Both the position numbers and the translations under genes were made by a program. The notes beneath the pieces were generated by a model that did no database searches, was not told the origin of the DNA, and was given only the letters and a program-made list of their open reading frames with translations. DNA of 64,000 nt from CAIVVT01 sp963823095. Its GTDB lineage: Bacteria; Acidobacteriota; Terriglobia; Bryobacterales; Bryobacteraceae. Location of the stretch: positions 81,992-145,991 of the forward strand of contig CAWGKI010000008.1 in NCBI GenBank assembly GCA_963823095.1, given 5' to 3'. Shown here in pieces: positions 27,193 to 35,716 of the stretch (positions are counted from its first letter, which is position 1; each line of letters opens with the position of its first letter).

Positions 27193-27468
27193 ATGAGGGT
27201 TTCACTGAAAGCCATTGCTCTCAGTTCGGCGATCTTATGGGGAGGCGCGATGCTTTTGGTCGGCCTGCTTCACATGGCCGACCCAGCCTATGGCGTAGAC
27301 TTCCTGCGAATCATGAGCTCGGTTTACCCGGGCGCGGATTCGGCGCCGAAACTTGGGCCCGTGCTGCTTGGAACGTTGTACGGATTTGCTGACGGCGGAC
27401 TCGCCGGGCTGTTGTTCGGCGTCCTATACCGCGCGTTCGCGGGCAGCGCAACCGTCGTCACGAAGTAG
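27193..27468 (+). CDS. Small two-helix membrane protein
   Basis: A 91-residue protein with two hydrophobic helices (ALSSAILWGGAMLLVGLLHM and LLGTLYGFADGGLAGLLFGVLY) joined by a short loop. AAAGGAGA lies upstream of the ATG. This pattern resembles small bacteriophage-holin-like or DUF-type membrane proteins; the function is unknown. Confidence 0.68.
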   Translation: MRVSLKAIALSSAILWGGAMLLVGLLHMADPAYGVDFLRIMSSVYPGADSAPKLGPVLLGTLYGFADGGLAGLLFGVLYRAFAGSATVVTK

Positions 27469-27587
27469 TGTCGTCACGAAGAGTTTGGCGCCTGCGATCT
27501 GGATGAGTTGGGCGTGATGAGCGTCAGAGGAGTTGGGGGACGCCCAGCTATTGGCTGAGCATCCCTCATCTTCTGACGAGTTTGTTC

Positions 27588-28238
27588 CTAGAAGATCAGC
27601 TTCTTTCGGACCGCGTAAAGCACGATCTCGGCTGTGTTGTGCAGATTAAGCTTTTGCATGAAGTGATTCCGGTGAGACTCTACCGTGTAAGGGCTGACCT
27701 CCAGGAGAGTCGCCACCTCCTTGTTGGATTTGCCTTCAGCCAGGAGCTGCAGAATCTCCTTTTCGCGTTCTGTCAGTAGTGCGTACGTGTCCTCGAGCTT
27801 TTGTTGCTGAACCTGGCGCGTATATTCTTCGGCGAGCAGCTTCGCGATCGACGGGCTGAAGAAGCACTTCCCTGACACAACGGCACGAACAGCGCCAGGC
27901 AAGTCGGCGAAAGCCGATCCTTTGACGAGATAGCCATTCACCCCAGCCGTCAAGGCACGAAGCAAGTAGACTTCGTCCTCGTGCATGCTCAGGATTACCA
28001 CTTTGGCTTCGGGTGCGCGACGAAGGATTTGAGCGGTTGCTTCGATCCCATTTAGCCGCGGCATACCGATATCCATCACGATGACATCCGGCTCGAGCGT
28101 CTCTGCCAGGCGGACGGCCTCTCTCCCGTCCTCAGCCTCGCCTACCACCTCGAGGTCGGGTTCCTGCTGCACCACAAACTTGAGTCCTTCACGGACAATT
28201 CCGTGATCGTCCGCAATAAGGATCCGAATCTTGTTCAT
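27588..28238 (-). CDS. NarL/FixJ-type response regulator
   Basis: A 216-residue regulator with receiver (phospho-acceptor Asp56 in VMDIGMP) and LuxR HTH (LLTEREKEILQLLAEG, NKEVATLLEVSPYTVESH). Its ATG overlaps the upstream kinase stop by 4 bases, so kinase and regulator are one operon. The pair is related to those at 2416/3829 and 23960/25321, but the kinase precedes the regulator here on the minus strand. Confidence 0.93.
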   Translation of the reverse strand: MNKIRILIADDHGIVREGLKFVVQQEPDLEVVGEAEDGREAVRLAETLEPDVIVMDIGMPRLNGIEATAQILRRAPEAKVVILSMHEDEVYLLRALTAGVNGYLVKGSAFADLPGAVRAVVSGKCFFSPSIAKLLAEEYTRQVQQQKLEDTYALLTEREKEILQLLAEGKSNKEVATLLEVSPYTVESHRNHFMQKLNLHNTAEIVLYAVRKKLIF

Positions 28239-29578
28239 CTGCCCACCTCATTCCTCGAAGGGACAGTGACTTTCACCTTGGTCCCCTTGCCGGGTTGGCT
28301 GAAGATGGACACCGTCCCTCCCAATTCCCGTACGCGCTCCTGCATGCCGAACTGGCCCAGGCCGCGCTTCGGCAACAGGGCCTGGTCGAAGCCCTTCCCG
28401 TCGTCTTCGATCACTAAAGAGATTCTGTCCCTGCCAGCATCAAGGCTGATCCGGACCTCTGAGGCGTTCGCATGTCTGGCGCAGTTTGTGAGCGCCTCCT
28501 GAATCACACGGTACAGGCATATCGTTTGCGCCTCATCAAGGCCGTCCAAGTGTCCATCCATTTGCAGCTTCACCAACACGCCGCTTCTCTTGGAGAATTC
28601 GCGGGTCTGCCATTCTATGGCAGGACCAAGCCCAAAATCGTCCAGGATGGAGGGCCGCAGTCCCATCGAAATGTTCCGTACGACCGCTACTGTGCGCTCA
28701 GTCAGGGACTTGCCGTCCGCCACTTGCCGTGCCGGATTTCCACGCCCGAGTTCGATGTTGGTGAACACCATCTGGATTGCTGTCAACATTTGGCCAATCT
28801 GGTCGTGCAGTTCGCGGGCGAGAGACTTCCGTTCGTCTTCCTGGGCGTGAACGACGTTTTGCGCGAGGACACGTAGTTGCTCCTGGTCTAGCTCAGTTTG
28901 GCGTTGGAGGGCGAACGCCTTTTGCTCGAGTCTTGACAGCCGCCATACACTGAGAACTGCAATGACGATTCCGATCAGAAGGGTGGTCATCCAAGTCCTT
29001 CTAAGCGCACCATCAAGCCGCGCGAACGATTCATCAATTCGGGCCCGTTGTTCCCGCAACAAGCTCGTTTCGATTAGTTCGACGTTCCGCGCCGAAGCCA
29101 TCGCCGATTCCCGGAGAGGAACCAGCCTCTGATGTAAGAACTGAACGCCCTTGGCACGTCTCTCCTTATCCGGCCAGCTCAAGGGCTCCATCGCTGATTG
29201 CCAATACCGCTCTTGAAGAACCTTGAGCTGGAGGACCAACTGAGATTGCCGGGCATCCCGGGAATCCCGAAGCCGGTCAAGCGCCATAAGCTGTGCCCTG
29301 TGGAGCCCATTCAGTTGCTGGCGAATCTTCTCGTCGTCTTGGACGGGATCAAGCAAAAAATCTCGAATCGCTATAGCAAGCGCACCCGAGTTGTCCCGCA
29401 CATCCCGCAGCACTTTCTCCCGCGACTGAGCCTGTGTTTCGGCCTTCAGGATGCTGTCGCGAAGCTGCCGTGTCCGGCGGGCGCCATCGTATGCGGAGAA
29501 CCCCGCGACCAGGAGTAGTGCCGCGAAAGCGATCGCAATCAGAGGCCAGCGTCGTCGTTTCGGCTCTTCTCCAGTCAA
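28235..29578 (-). CDS. NarL/DegS-type sensor histidine kinase
   Basis: A 447-residue sensor kinase: membrane helix (LIAIAFAALLLVAGF), helical extracytoplasmic sensor including IRDFLLDP, second helix (TTLLIGIVIAVLSVW), H-box with His about residue 258 (ARELHDQIGQ), DDGKGF and GKGTKV boxes. It starts at a TTG after GGGAGGGAG. It is the most divergent of the three related kinases in the window and the only one with a co-directional, upstream arrangement. Confidence 0.9.
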   Translation of the reverse strand: MTGEEPKRRRWPLIAIAFAALLLVAGFSAYDGARRTRQLRDSILKAETQAQSREKVLRDVRDNSGALAIAIRDFLLDPVQDDEKIRQQLNGLHRAQLMALDRLRDSRDARQSQLVLQLKVLQERYWQSAMEPLSWPDKERRAKGVQFLHQRLVPLRESAMASARNVELIETSLLREQRARIDESFARLDGALRRTWMTTLLIGIVIAVLSVWRLSRLEQKAFALQRQTELDQEQLRVLAQNVVHAQEDERKSLARELHDQIGQMLTAIQMVFTNIELGRGNPARQVADGKSLTERTVAVVRNISMGLRPSILDDFGLGPAIEWQTREFSKRSGVLVKLQMDGHLDGLDEAQTICLYRVIQEALTNCARHANASEVRISLDAGRDRISLVIEDDGKGFDQALLPKRGLGQFGMQERVRELGGTVSIFSQPGKGTKVKVTVPSRNEVGR

Positions 29579-29679
29579 GCCCCGCTCCCTCCCAAGAAAA
29601 CTAAATGCGTACGATCCGTTAACGTTCTACTCTTTGATTGTATGAGGGTGGCCCTGGACGTTCGGTCCGCAGGAGGAAC

Positions 29680-30309
29680 ATGCTTCACGACCTGAAGTCT
29701 TTGAATGGATCTTCGGTGATCGCGACCGACGGAGAGATGGGTAGCGTCCGCGACTTTCTCTTCGACGACGAGTCCTGGCTGATTGTCTATCTGGTGGTAG
29801 ACGTAGGGAACTGGCTTAGTCGGCGCGCGGTACTCATCGCGGTGACGGCGTTGGAGCAGCCCGATTGGGGGAAGAAGACTTTCCACGCCCGTTTGACCAA
29901 AGAGCAAGTTCGAGATAGCCCCGATGTTGATACAGAAAAGCCGGTCTCTCGCCAGCAAGAAATCGCCATGAGAGAGTACTTCGGTTGGAGAACTGATTGG
30001 GCGGACAGCGAGTTCGGCCTCTTGGGGTCCGTTCCGCCGGGCAGAGATTACCCGGTGCACACCGAGGAGGACTCGCACCTGCGCAGCGTCTCGCACTTGG
30101 AAGAGTACGAAGTCTGGACCACGGACGGCGAGATTGGGCGCCTGGAAGGCTTCATCATGGACGACGACTCATGGCATCTCGGCTACCTGGATGTGAAGGC
30201 TGGAGATTGGCTCCACGGTCGGTCGGTGTTGATTCCCACCCGCTCGGTTAAGTCCATCTCGTGGGCCGAACACCAAGTGAATCTGCGCCACAGCCGGGAA
30301 CAGAGCTAG
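29680..30309 (+). CDS. Double PRC-barrel domain protein (paralogue 2)
   Basis: A 209-residue protein with two PRC-barrel modules (about residues 5-75 and 135-200); the first reads DGEMGSVRDFLFDDESWLIVYLVVD, the second DGEIGRLEGFIMDDDSWHLGYLDV. GGAGG lies 4 bases before the ATG. It is transcribed divergently from the sensor kinase. Sequence between modules is shorter and less Pro-rich than in paralogue 1. Confidence 0.8.
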   Translation: MLHDLKSLNGSSVIATDGEMGSVRDFLFDDESWLIVYLVVDVGNWLSRRAVLIAVTALEQPDWGKKTFHARLTKEQVRDSPDVDTEKPVSRQQEIAMREYFGWRTDWADSEFGLLGSVPPGRDYPVHTEEDSHLRSVSHLEEYEVWTTDGEIGRLEGFIMDDDSWHLGYLDVKAGDWLHGRSVLIPTRSVKSISWAEHQVNLRHSREQS

Positions 30310-30385
30310 GGTCGATCCGGAAGCGCAAGGCCCGTGCCTTTCCTTCTTCGAGCCCTCGCGAGCTTCCACAATGCGTGAGAACCGG

Positions 30386-31609
30386 TCATCCTAAGCGAAA
30401 GACTTCTTCGTCTGGCAAGGGAGAGGCGAGCACTCCGCGAAAGGCTACCTTAAGCAACGGTGGCGTCAGCATCGCCGCTACGACCGCCATGAACACGATG
30501 ACAGCGAAAGTTTGCGCGGAGATCGCGCCGAGCGTGAGCCCGATCTGAGCGACGACCATACAAAACTCTCCACGCGGAATCATGCCAATTCCGACTCGCG
30601 TGGCAATGGTACGGCCACGGCCGATGGCGCCCAGCCCGCAGCCGAGCATCTTGGAGAAGACCGCGATGGGCAGGACCAGGAGGGCCAATTTCCAGGATGC
30701 CCAGTCCTGGAAGACACTCAGCTGGAAGTGGAGCCCGATGTTTACGAGGAAGAATGGCACCAGCAGTTCCGTGACGCCGTGCGTCAAGTCGTGGACACGT
30801 TTCGGGACGGCATCGGCGAGCGCCATTCCAGCCAGGAACGCACCGATGATTGCGGCTACGCCGATTTTAACGGCGAGAGCTGCAAGTGCAAACATCAGGA
30901 TCATCGCGAGAGCAAACTGAGCCTCTCCAACTCTCAAGTTCCCTTCCAGCTTGTCTACCACCCGCGAGATGGTTTTCTGACCCCACCACACGACCAGGAT
31001 GATAAATGCCACGGCCATGGCCGTCGTCAGCGATAGTTCCAAAATATCGAGCTGGCCCCGAGCCAAGCTGGCGACCACACCAAGAACCAGCAACGCCAAA
31101 ACGTCGTCGATGATCGCCGCCGCCAGAATAATCCTGCTCGCCGTGCGCTGGAGCAATCCCCTTGCGGCTAAGACTTGAGCTGTGATCCCAACGCTTGTCG
31201 CCGTGAGCGCAGTCCCGAGGAAGAACGACTCCGATTGGGACTTGCCCTCACTCATGTAGAATGCCCAGCCACACAAGAAGGGAACCACGACTCCACTGAC
31301 GCCCACCATTAGGGCTGTTCCGCCAACCTTCAAGAGTTCCGGCGCCTCCACCTCGAGCCCGACGCGAAAGAGCAGGAACATGACGCCAAGGCTCGCCATG
31401 GTGGTGGAGAACTCACTCGGATGAATCCAGCCCAGCACGGCTGGGCCGACGAGTATTCCCGCTAGGATTTCACCGATCAGGCCTGGCTGGCCCAGACGCT
31501 CAAACAGCTCAGCGAGCAGCTTTGCACTTCCGAAGATAATCAACATGGAGACAGCGAGATTCACGGAGTCGCCGCCTCCAGTCAGCAGCAGTGCGATTGG
31601 GAAATTCAT
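30386..31609 (-). CDS. CPA2-family cation/proton antiporter
   Basis: A 407-residue membrane protein with about 12 hydrophobic segments, of the KefB/NapA type. It starts with LAELFERLGQPGLIGEILAGILVGP, and carries the paired acidic residues of the ion site (AAAIIDDVLALLVLG). No RCK/TrkA-N domain follows, so it is a plain antiporter rather than a glutathione-gated Kef channel. The DUF389 gene ends 18 bases upstream, suggesting co-transcription. Confidence 0.9.
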   Translation of the reverse strand: MNFPIALLLTGGGDSVNLAVSMLIIFGSAKLLAELFERLGQPGLIGEILAGILVGPAVLGWIHPSEFSTTMASLGVMFLLFRVGLEVEAPELLKVGGTALMVGVSGVVVPFLCGWAFYMSEGKSQSESFFLGTALTATSVGITAQVLAARGLLQRTASRIILAAAIIDDVLALLVLGVVASLARGQLDILELSLTTAMAVAFIILVVWWGQKTISRVVDKLEGNLRVGEAQFALAMILMFALAALAVKIGVAAIIGAFLAGMALADAVPKRVHDLTHGVTELLVPFFLVNIGLHFQLSVFQDWASWKLALLVLPIAVFSKMLGCGLGAIGRGRTIATRVGIGMIPRGEFCMVVAQIGLTLGAISAQTFAVIVFMAVVAAMLTPPLLKVAFRGVLASPLPDEEVFRLG

Positions 31610-31627
31610 CGATGTTTGAGGACCTTC

Positions 31628-33052
31628 CTACCGCTTCGACGGCCTACCGTTCCGTGGTGCTCTGGGAGGGTACTGGTGTTCCAGTATGAGGTCGAGCTTC
31701 TCCAACTGCAGAGCGGATTTTAAGACGTTGGACATTGTCTGCTCGAAGGACGCGTCAAACGGCTTCGGCGCCTGGTACTTGATTCGAACCAGCACCTGTT
31801 GAGGAGTAAACCCGAGTTCGTAGGCTTGGAGGGTTCCGGCTTCAGCGGGCCAGACTTTCTTCAATGGCCCCTCCAGCCTGCCCATCAGGTCTGCCCGCAC
31901 TTCCTCCACATCGGCCAATGCCGGCGGCGCCGCGGGAGATTGGAGGCTCTCCCGCAATCTTGCCAATTCCTCCTCTCCGGCGACGTGGCGGATTTGAAGG
32001 TTCACATCGCGACCTGTTCGACGTAGGATGATCTTCTCGGCGGCGCGGACCCTTCCCGGCTGGATTTCGCCGGCCACGAAAAGCCGGACCAGAATGGGGG
32101 CCGACTTGATGTCAATCTGCTGAGTCACGATAGTGCCGGCAGGCGCGAGCGCGCGGAGTGCCTCGCCGATCGCCGCGCGCGCCCGGGTCTCGTCACTGAC
32201 CTGCAGCAGCGATTGGCGCAAGGGGACAAATAGAAACCCCAGAACGGCTAACAACATGACGATCCGCCACTGTAGCTTGCCAATATGGCCAAAGGAGCGC
32301 GCAAGCCCAGTCCTCTGCAACACCCGGTAGAGAAGGTCGCCTTCCGCGCGCTCGATAATGGCGGCATCAATCGTGTCCCGAATCGTCGGGGAGTCCATCC
32401 GCACCAGGTAGAAGACAAGAAAGGCGCTGGCGATGATCGCGCCCAGGTTGGTGAGGAACAGCAACCCAGCACCACCGATGATGGCCCGCGAGAATCCGCT
32501 TCCCATGCCAAAGCCAACAGTACAGAGCGGCGGCATCAATGCGACAGCGATCGCCACTCCAGGCAGGGCGGTGACGCCCCCACCGCCGCCGCCGCGGGTC
32601 ACGACAATTGCGCCCGCCAGCCCAGAGAAGAGCGCCACGCCGAGGTCCAGGAGATTTGGGTTGGTGCGTGCGAGGATCTCGTGGGTCGTGGTCTGAAACG
32701 GAAGCAGCCATACCAAAGTGGCGGCGAACAGGACCGAAACAGCCACCCCAAACACAATACTAAGTAGCGACTTGATTCCCAGATACAGGTCGGCCGACGC
32801 AAGGGCGAGTCCCGCCGCGAGGATTGGTCCCATCAAGGGCGAGATGAGCATCGCGCCGATGACCACCGCGGGGCTGTCTAGCACCAGTCCAAGCGTTGCG
32901 ATGCCCGCAGAAAGCAGAAGTTCAATCGCGTAGTTGAGGCTGACGACCTCCGAGGCCTCGAACATTTGGAGATAGACCGCTGGTTTTGACTCCTCCTTCA
33001 CCCCCAGCAGGACCTCGATCCGTCGGCGAATGGAATTCGGTGTGGTGGTCAT
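31628..33052 (-). CDS. DUF389 membrane protein
   Basis: A 474-residue protein with a DUF389 membrane domain: LNYAIELLLSAGIATLGLVLDS, then PAVVIGAMLISPLMGPILAAGLAL, and a Gly-run (RGGGGGGVTALPGVAIAVALMPPLC). A soluble C-terminal region of about 200 residues follows. The biochemical function of the family is unsettled. It precedes the antiporter gene in the same direction. Confidence 0.88.
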   Translation of the reverse strand: MTTTPNSIRRRIEVLLGVKEESKPAVYLQMFEASEVVSLNYAIELLLSAGIATLGLVLDSPAVVIGAMLISPLMGPILAAGLALASADLYLGIKSLLSIVFGVAVSVLFAATLVWLLPFQTTTHEILARTNPNLLDLGVALFSGLAGAIVVTRGGGGGGVTALPGVAIAVALMPPLCTVGFGMGSGFSRAIIGGAGLLFLTNLGAIIASAFLVFYLVRMDSPTIRDTIDAAIIERAEGDLLYRVLQRTGLARSFGHIGKLQWRIVMLLAVLGFLFVPLRQSLLQVSDETRARAAIGEALRALAPAGTIVTQQIDIKSAPILVRLFVAGEIQPGRVRAAEKIILRRTGRDVNLQIRHVAGEEELARLRESLQSPAAPPALADVEEVRADLMGRLEGPLKKVWPAEAGTLQAYELGFTPQQVLVRIKYQAPKPFDASFEQTMSNVLKSALQLEKLDLILEHQYPPRAPRNGRPSKR

Positions 33053-33322
33053 GGTGCTACACCATAATAGAGTGCAAGCTCGACGCCAAGATTCGCGTGT
33101 CAGGCTGAAGGCGCGGATCTCGCACCCGGCAATTCTCCGGACGGGTACCTTGGCAGAGCCGTTCGATGATTTCTCTATTTACGTGGCGCTGGCAGCCACC
33201 CAACTTCTCAGATTTCTCCAACGGTCGGATGAAGTACTTCCGCCCGGGCCACCAGATTGGGCCCACCTTCGCTAACCCGGTTTGCTTCGTCTGGGGTGCA
33301 CTGCCTTCCGGCCCTCGCCCGC

Positions 33323-33712
33323 CTAAGATCGACTCCCAGGGAGATGGATGGTGAGATCGACCACCGCTTCCGCCCGCGAATCAAAACGATCCAGCCTTTT
33401 CTTTCCACTCGCCACGCCCTGGAACTTAGCCTTCAGTTCGTAGTCGACCCCGGGTACCAATCCCCGGAAGCGGTAGACACCGTCTCCCAGGACGATGTAG
33501 GAGCGGACGCGCAGTGACCAGGTATTCTTGATGCGAACGATTGCGCCTTTGAGGGGGGTGCCCGCTTGATCCGTCACTCTGCCTCGAACGGAACGCTTGT
33601 GGACCTGCGCGCTTGCCGCCAACTGGCAAAGAAACATCCCCGCCACCGCGAACACAAGACGTCGCCGCGAGAACCGAGCAACGCCGATCGACTTTCCGCT
33701 GAGAGGAAGCAT
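33323..33712 (-). CDS. Exported carboxypeptidase-regulatory-like domain protein
   Basis: A 129-residue protein with a signal peptide (VFAVAGMFLCQLAASAQ) and one CarboxypepD_reg-like beta-sandwich: GRVTDQAGTPLKGAIVRIKN, then GVYRFRGLVPGVDYELKAKFQG. Such single-domain exported proteins are frequent in Acidobacteriota. ATG 33712 is preferred over the TTG at 33730. Confidence 0.72.
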   Translation of the reverse strand: MLPLSGKSIGVARFSRRRLVFAVAGMFLCQLAASAQVHKRSVRGRVTDQAGTPLKGAIVRIKNTWSLRVRSYIVLGDGVYRFRGLVPGVDYELKAKFQGVASGKKRLDRFDSRAEAVVDLTIHLPGSRS

Positions 33713-33716
33713 CACT

Positions 33717-34337
33717 TCACAAATCCTCAAGGGAGTGGGCTAGGACTACCTGCCGCTGTGAGCACTCAATGGAACCAACCGATCTTGTGGCGACGAGAAG
33801 TTTCTGCCCACTCAGCCAACTGCCCGTGCACGTCACAAGGTAACGGATGAACCAGTTCGAATCCTCCATGATCAGGTCGTCCATACTCCCAAGATCGCCG
33901 TCAGTCGCGTGAACATGATACGTGACGACCTCTCTTGCGCTTCTCAAGTGAGGGTCGCCTTGGGCGCTCGGTGGGTGATCAGCGCCGGCGACCCGAGCAA
34001 GAGGTGCGCCCATGGACCAATAGGCCGGCCAGCCGTAGTATTGGCTCATCGCGGTCTCTTCCTGGCGCGAGACCGGGGTCGCCATGTCGATGTTCGGGCT
34101 GTTCCGGACCTGCTCCATGGTCAGGTCTACCGGAAGCTCGCGCTTTTCCCAATCGGGATGGCCTGCTGCGGCCGGCGAGATGAGAACCTTATGGCTGGCA
34201 ACCGATCCGCCGGCCTCAACCACAAGGTAACGGATTGTCCAGCCGCAATCTTCGAAAAGAAAATCGTGAATATGCCCGAGATCACCATCCACGGCGTGAA
34301 TGACTGAGCCAAACAGAGAATTTAAGCTGCGAAGCAT
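33717..34337 (-). CDS. Double PRC-barrel domain protein (paralogue 3)
   Basis: A 206-residue protein with two PRC-barrel modules: DGDLGHIHDFLFEDCGWTIRYLVVE and DGDLGSMDDLIMEDSNWFIRYLV. It shares the middle motif TPVSRQEETAMSQYYGWP with the relative at 29680 (KPVSRQQEIAMREYFGW). It lies 4 bases upstream of the exported beta-sandwich gene and likely shares its operon. Confidence 0.8.
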   Translation of the reverse strand: MLRSLNSLFGSVIHAVDGDLGHIHDFLFEDCGWTIRYLVVEAGGSVASHKVLISPAAAGHPDWEKRELPVDLTMEQVRNSPNIDMATPVSRQEETAMSQYYGWPAYWSMGAPLARVAGADHPPSAQGDPHLRSAREVVTYHVHATDGDLGSMDDLIMEDSNWFIRYLVTCTGSWLSGQKLLVATRSVGSIECSQRQVVLAHSLEDL

Positions 34338-34594
34338 GATTCCCTCCTGGAATCCGCATGACCACCTTCAGTGTGCCTACTCGTGCCCCATTTTCGGCAT
34401 CCCACAAATGCCGTAGATTGAGCCTGTAATGTAGGGTGTGCGCGGATTCTTGAATGTGTGAACTCACACTGGCATTCAAGTCGGACACCAGGCATCACGG
34501 ATTGGGCCTCGGACGACGGCGTGCCCTTGACCAGCCAGACCCTTCCACAAGAGCGGCCGCCGAAGCACCACAGTCTACAAGCGGTGATGTGCCT

Positions 34595-35716
34595 TCAGGA
34601 CCCGGCGCTCAGCTTCCTCATGAGCAAAGTCAAAGCGTCATCCTCTGCGGAAGTCTCCGAGCAGTGCCGGGATCCAGCTGCAAACAGTTCCTCCGCGACC
34701 TCCAGTCGAGCCTCTGCCTGCTCACTCATCTTCGCCGCACGGGGCTTTTCGTCGTTCAATTGCCGCGATTTGTCGAGCGGAGTCTGGAGGTCCTGCGGAA
34801 CTCTGCCGTCGGGGAAGCATCTGGCCACCGCGTGTTCCGCCATGAGGAGGATCTTAATGCTGCGCTTAAATCTCTCGGAAGAACTCAGTCGCCTCCCGGT
34901 CGGATCGAGCTCAGTTAATTCGTCAGCGAGTTTAGCCCTCCGCTGCCATGTTGGCTCTTCTGGCCGGAGGCGTAACGCGCTGGCATACGCCGATTGGGCT
35001 TGCTGATAGTTGTTGAGGAGCATTTCCGCCTCTGCGAGACCCGCGTATCCCTCCGCGTCTTCTGGAACTTCCCGAAGCAGCGCCCGGTACGCCGCGACGG
35101 CACGGGTGGCTGATCTCGCCTCGAGGTATAGTGATGCGATTCTCCGGGTCAAGTCCAGCGACCTGGGGGCAGAGTTCTGCAGAGTCAGGATTTCAGCCAG
35201 CAGCTGATCTTCCGATCCGTGCTCGGCGAGCAGCCCCGCCAACTCCAGGCGCGCATTCAATCGCTGCCTCTCCCCATCCGCCTCCCAGGCTCCGTAGATG
35301 GCTCGATGATAAAACGAATCCGCGAGCGTGAATTGCCCCTCGGCGACCGAGAGTCTGGCCATGAGTAGGTTGGCCTGTGCGTTGTTGGGATCCTTACCAA
35401 GCAAATCATCAAGGATGAATCGGGCCGCCTCAAGTTGTCTATCCGATATCTGGGCCGCGGCCAGCGCCAGCGCATATCCCCGATTGTTCCGGTCAAGAAC
35501 GAAGGCCTGGCGCAGAGGCTCGATCGCCGCACGGGCATTCCCTCTCAGAAATGCGGCATTCCCTTGAGTGAAGTGACGTTGTGCCTCAAGCCGTACTTCC
35601 TCTCGTTCCAGCTTGGCGAGAGAGAGATCCACTACGTAGAGCAGCGCCATCAGGAGTGCGATTAGCCCTAAGAGTGCCGGGGCCGCAGCCTGTCTTCCGT
35701 GAATGGGCATCGTCAT
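34595..35716 (-). CDS. Membrane-anchored TPR-repeat protein
   Basis: A 373-residue protein with one N-terminal membrane helix (LLGLIALLMALLYVVDL) and several TPR-like helical pairs (for example AAFLRGNARAAIEPLRQAF, QANLLMARLSVAEGQFTLADS, GYAGLAEAEMLLNNYQQAQS). TPRs act as protein-binding scaffolds. It overlaps the end of the CLC channel gene by 4 bases (ATGA), so its partner may be a membrane system, but none can be named. Confidence 0.8.
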   Translation of the reverse strand: MTMPIHGRQAAAPALLGLIALLMALLYVVDLSLAKLEREEVRLEAQRHFTQGNAAFLRGNARAAIEPLRQAFVLDRNNRGYALALAAAQISDRQLEAARFILDDLLGKDPNNAQANLLMARLSVAEGQFTLADSFYHRAIYGAWEADGERQRLNARLELAGLLAEHGSEDQLLAEILTLQNSAPRSLDLTRRIASLYLEARSATRAVAAYRALLREVPEDAEGYAGLAEAEMLLNNYQQAQSAYASALRLRPEEPTWQRRAKLADELTELDPTGRRLSSSERFKRSIKILLMAEHAVARCFPDGRVPQDLQTPLDKSRQLNDEKPRAAKMSEQAEARLEVAEELFAAGSRHCSETSAEDDALTLLMRKLSAGS

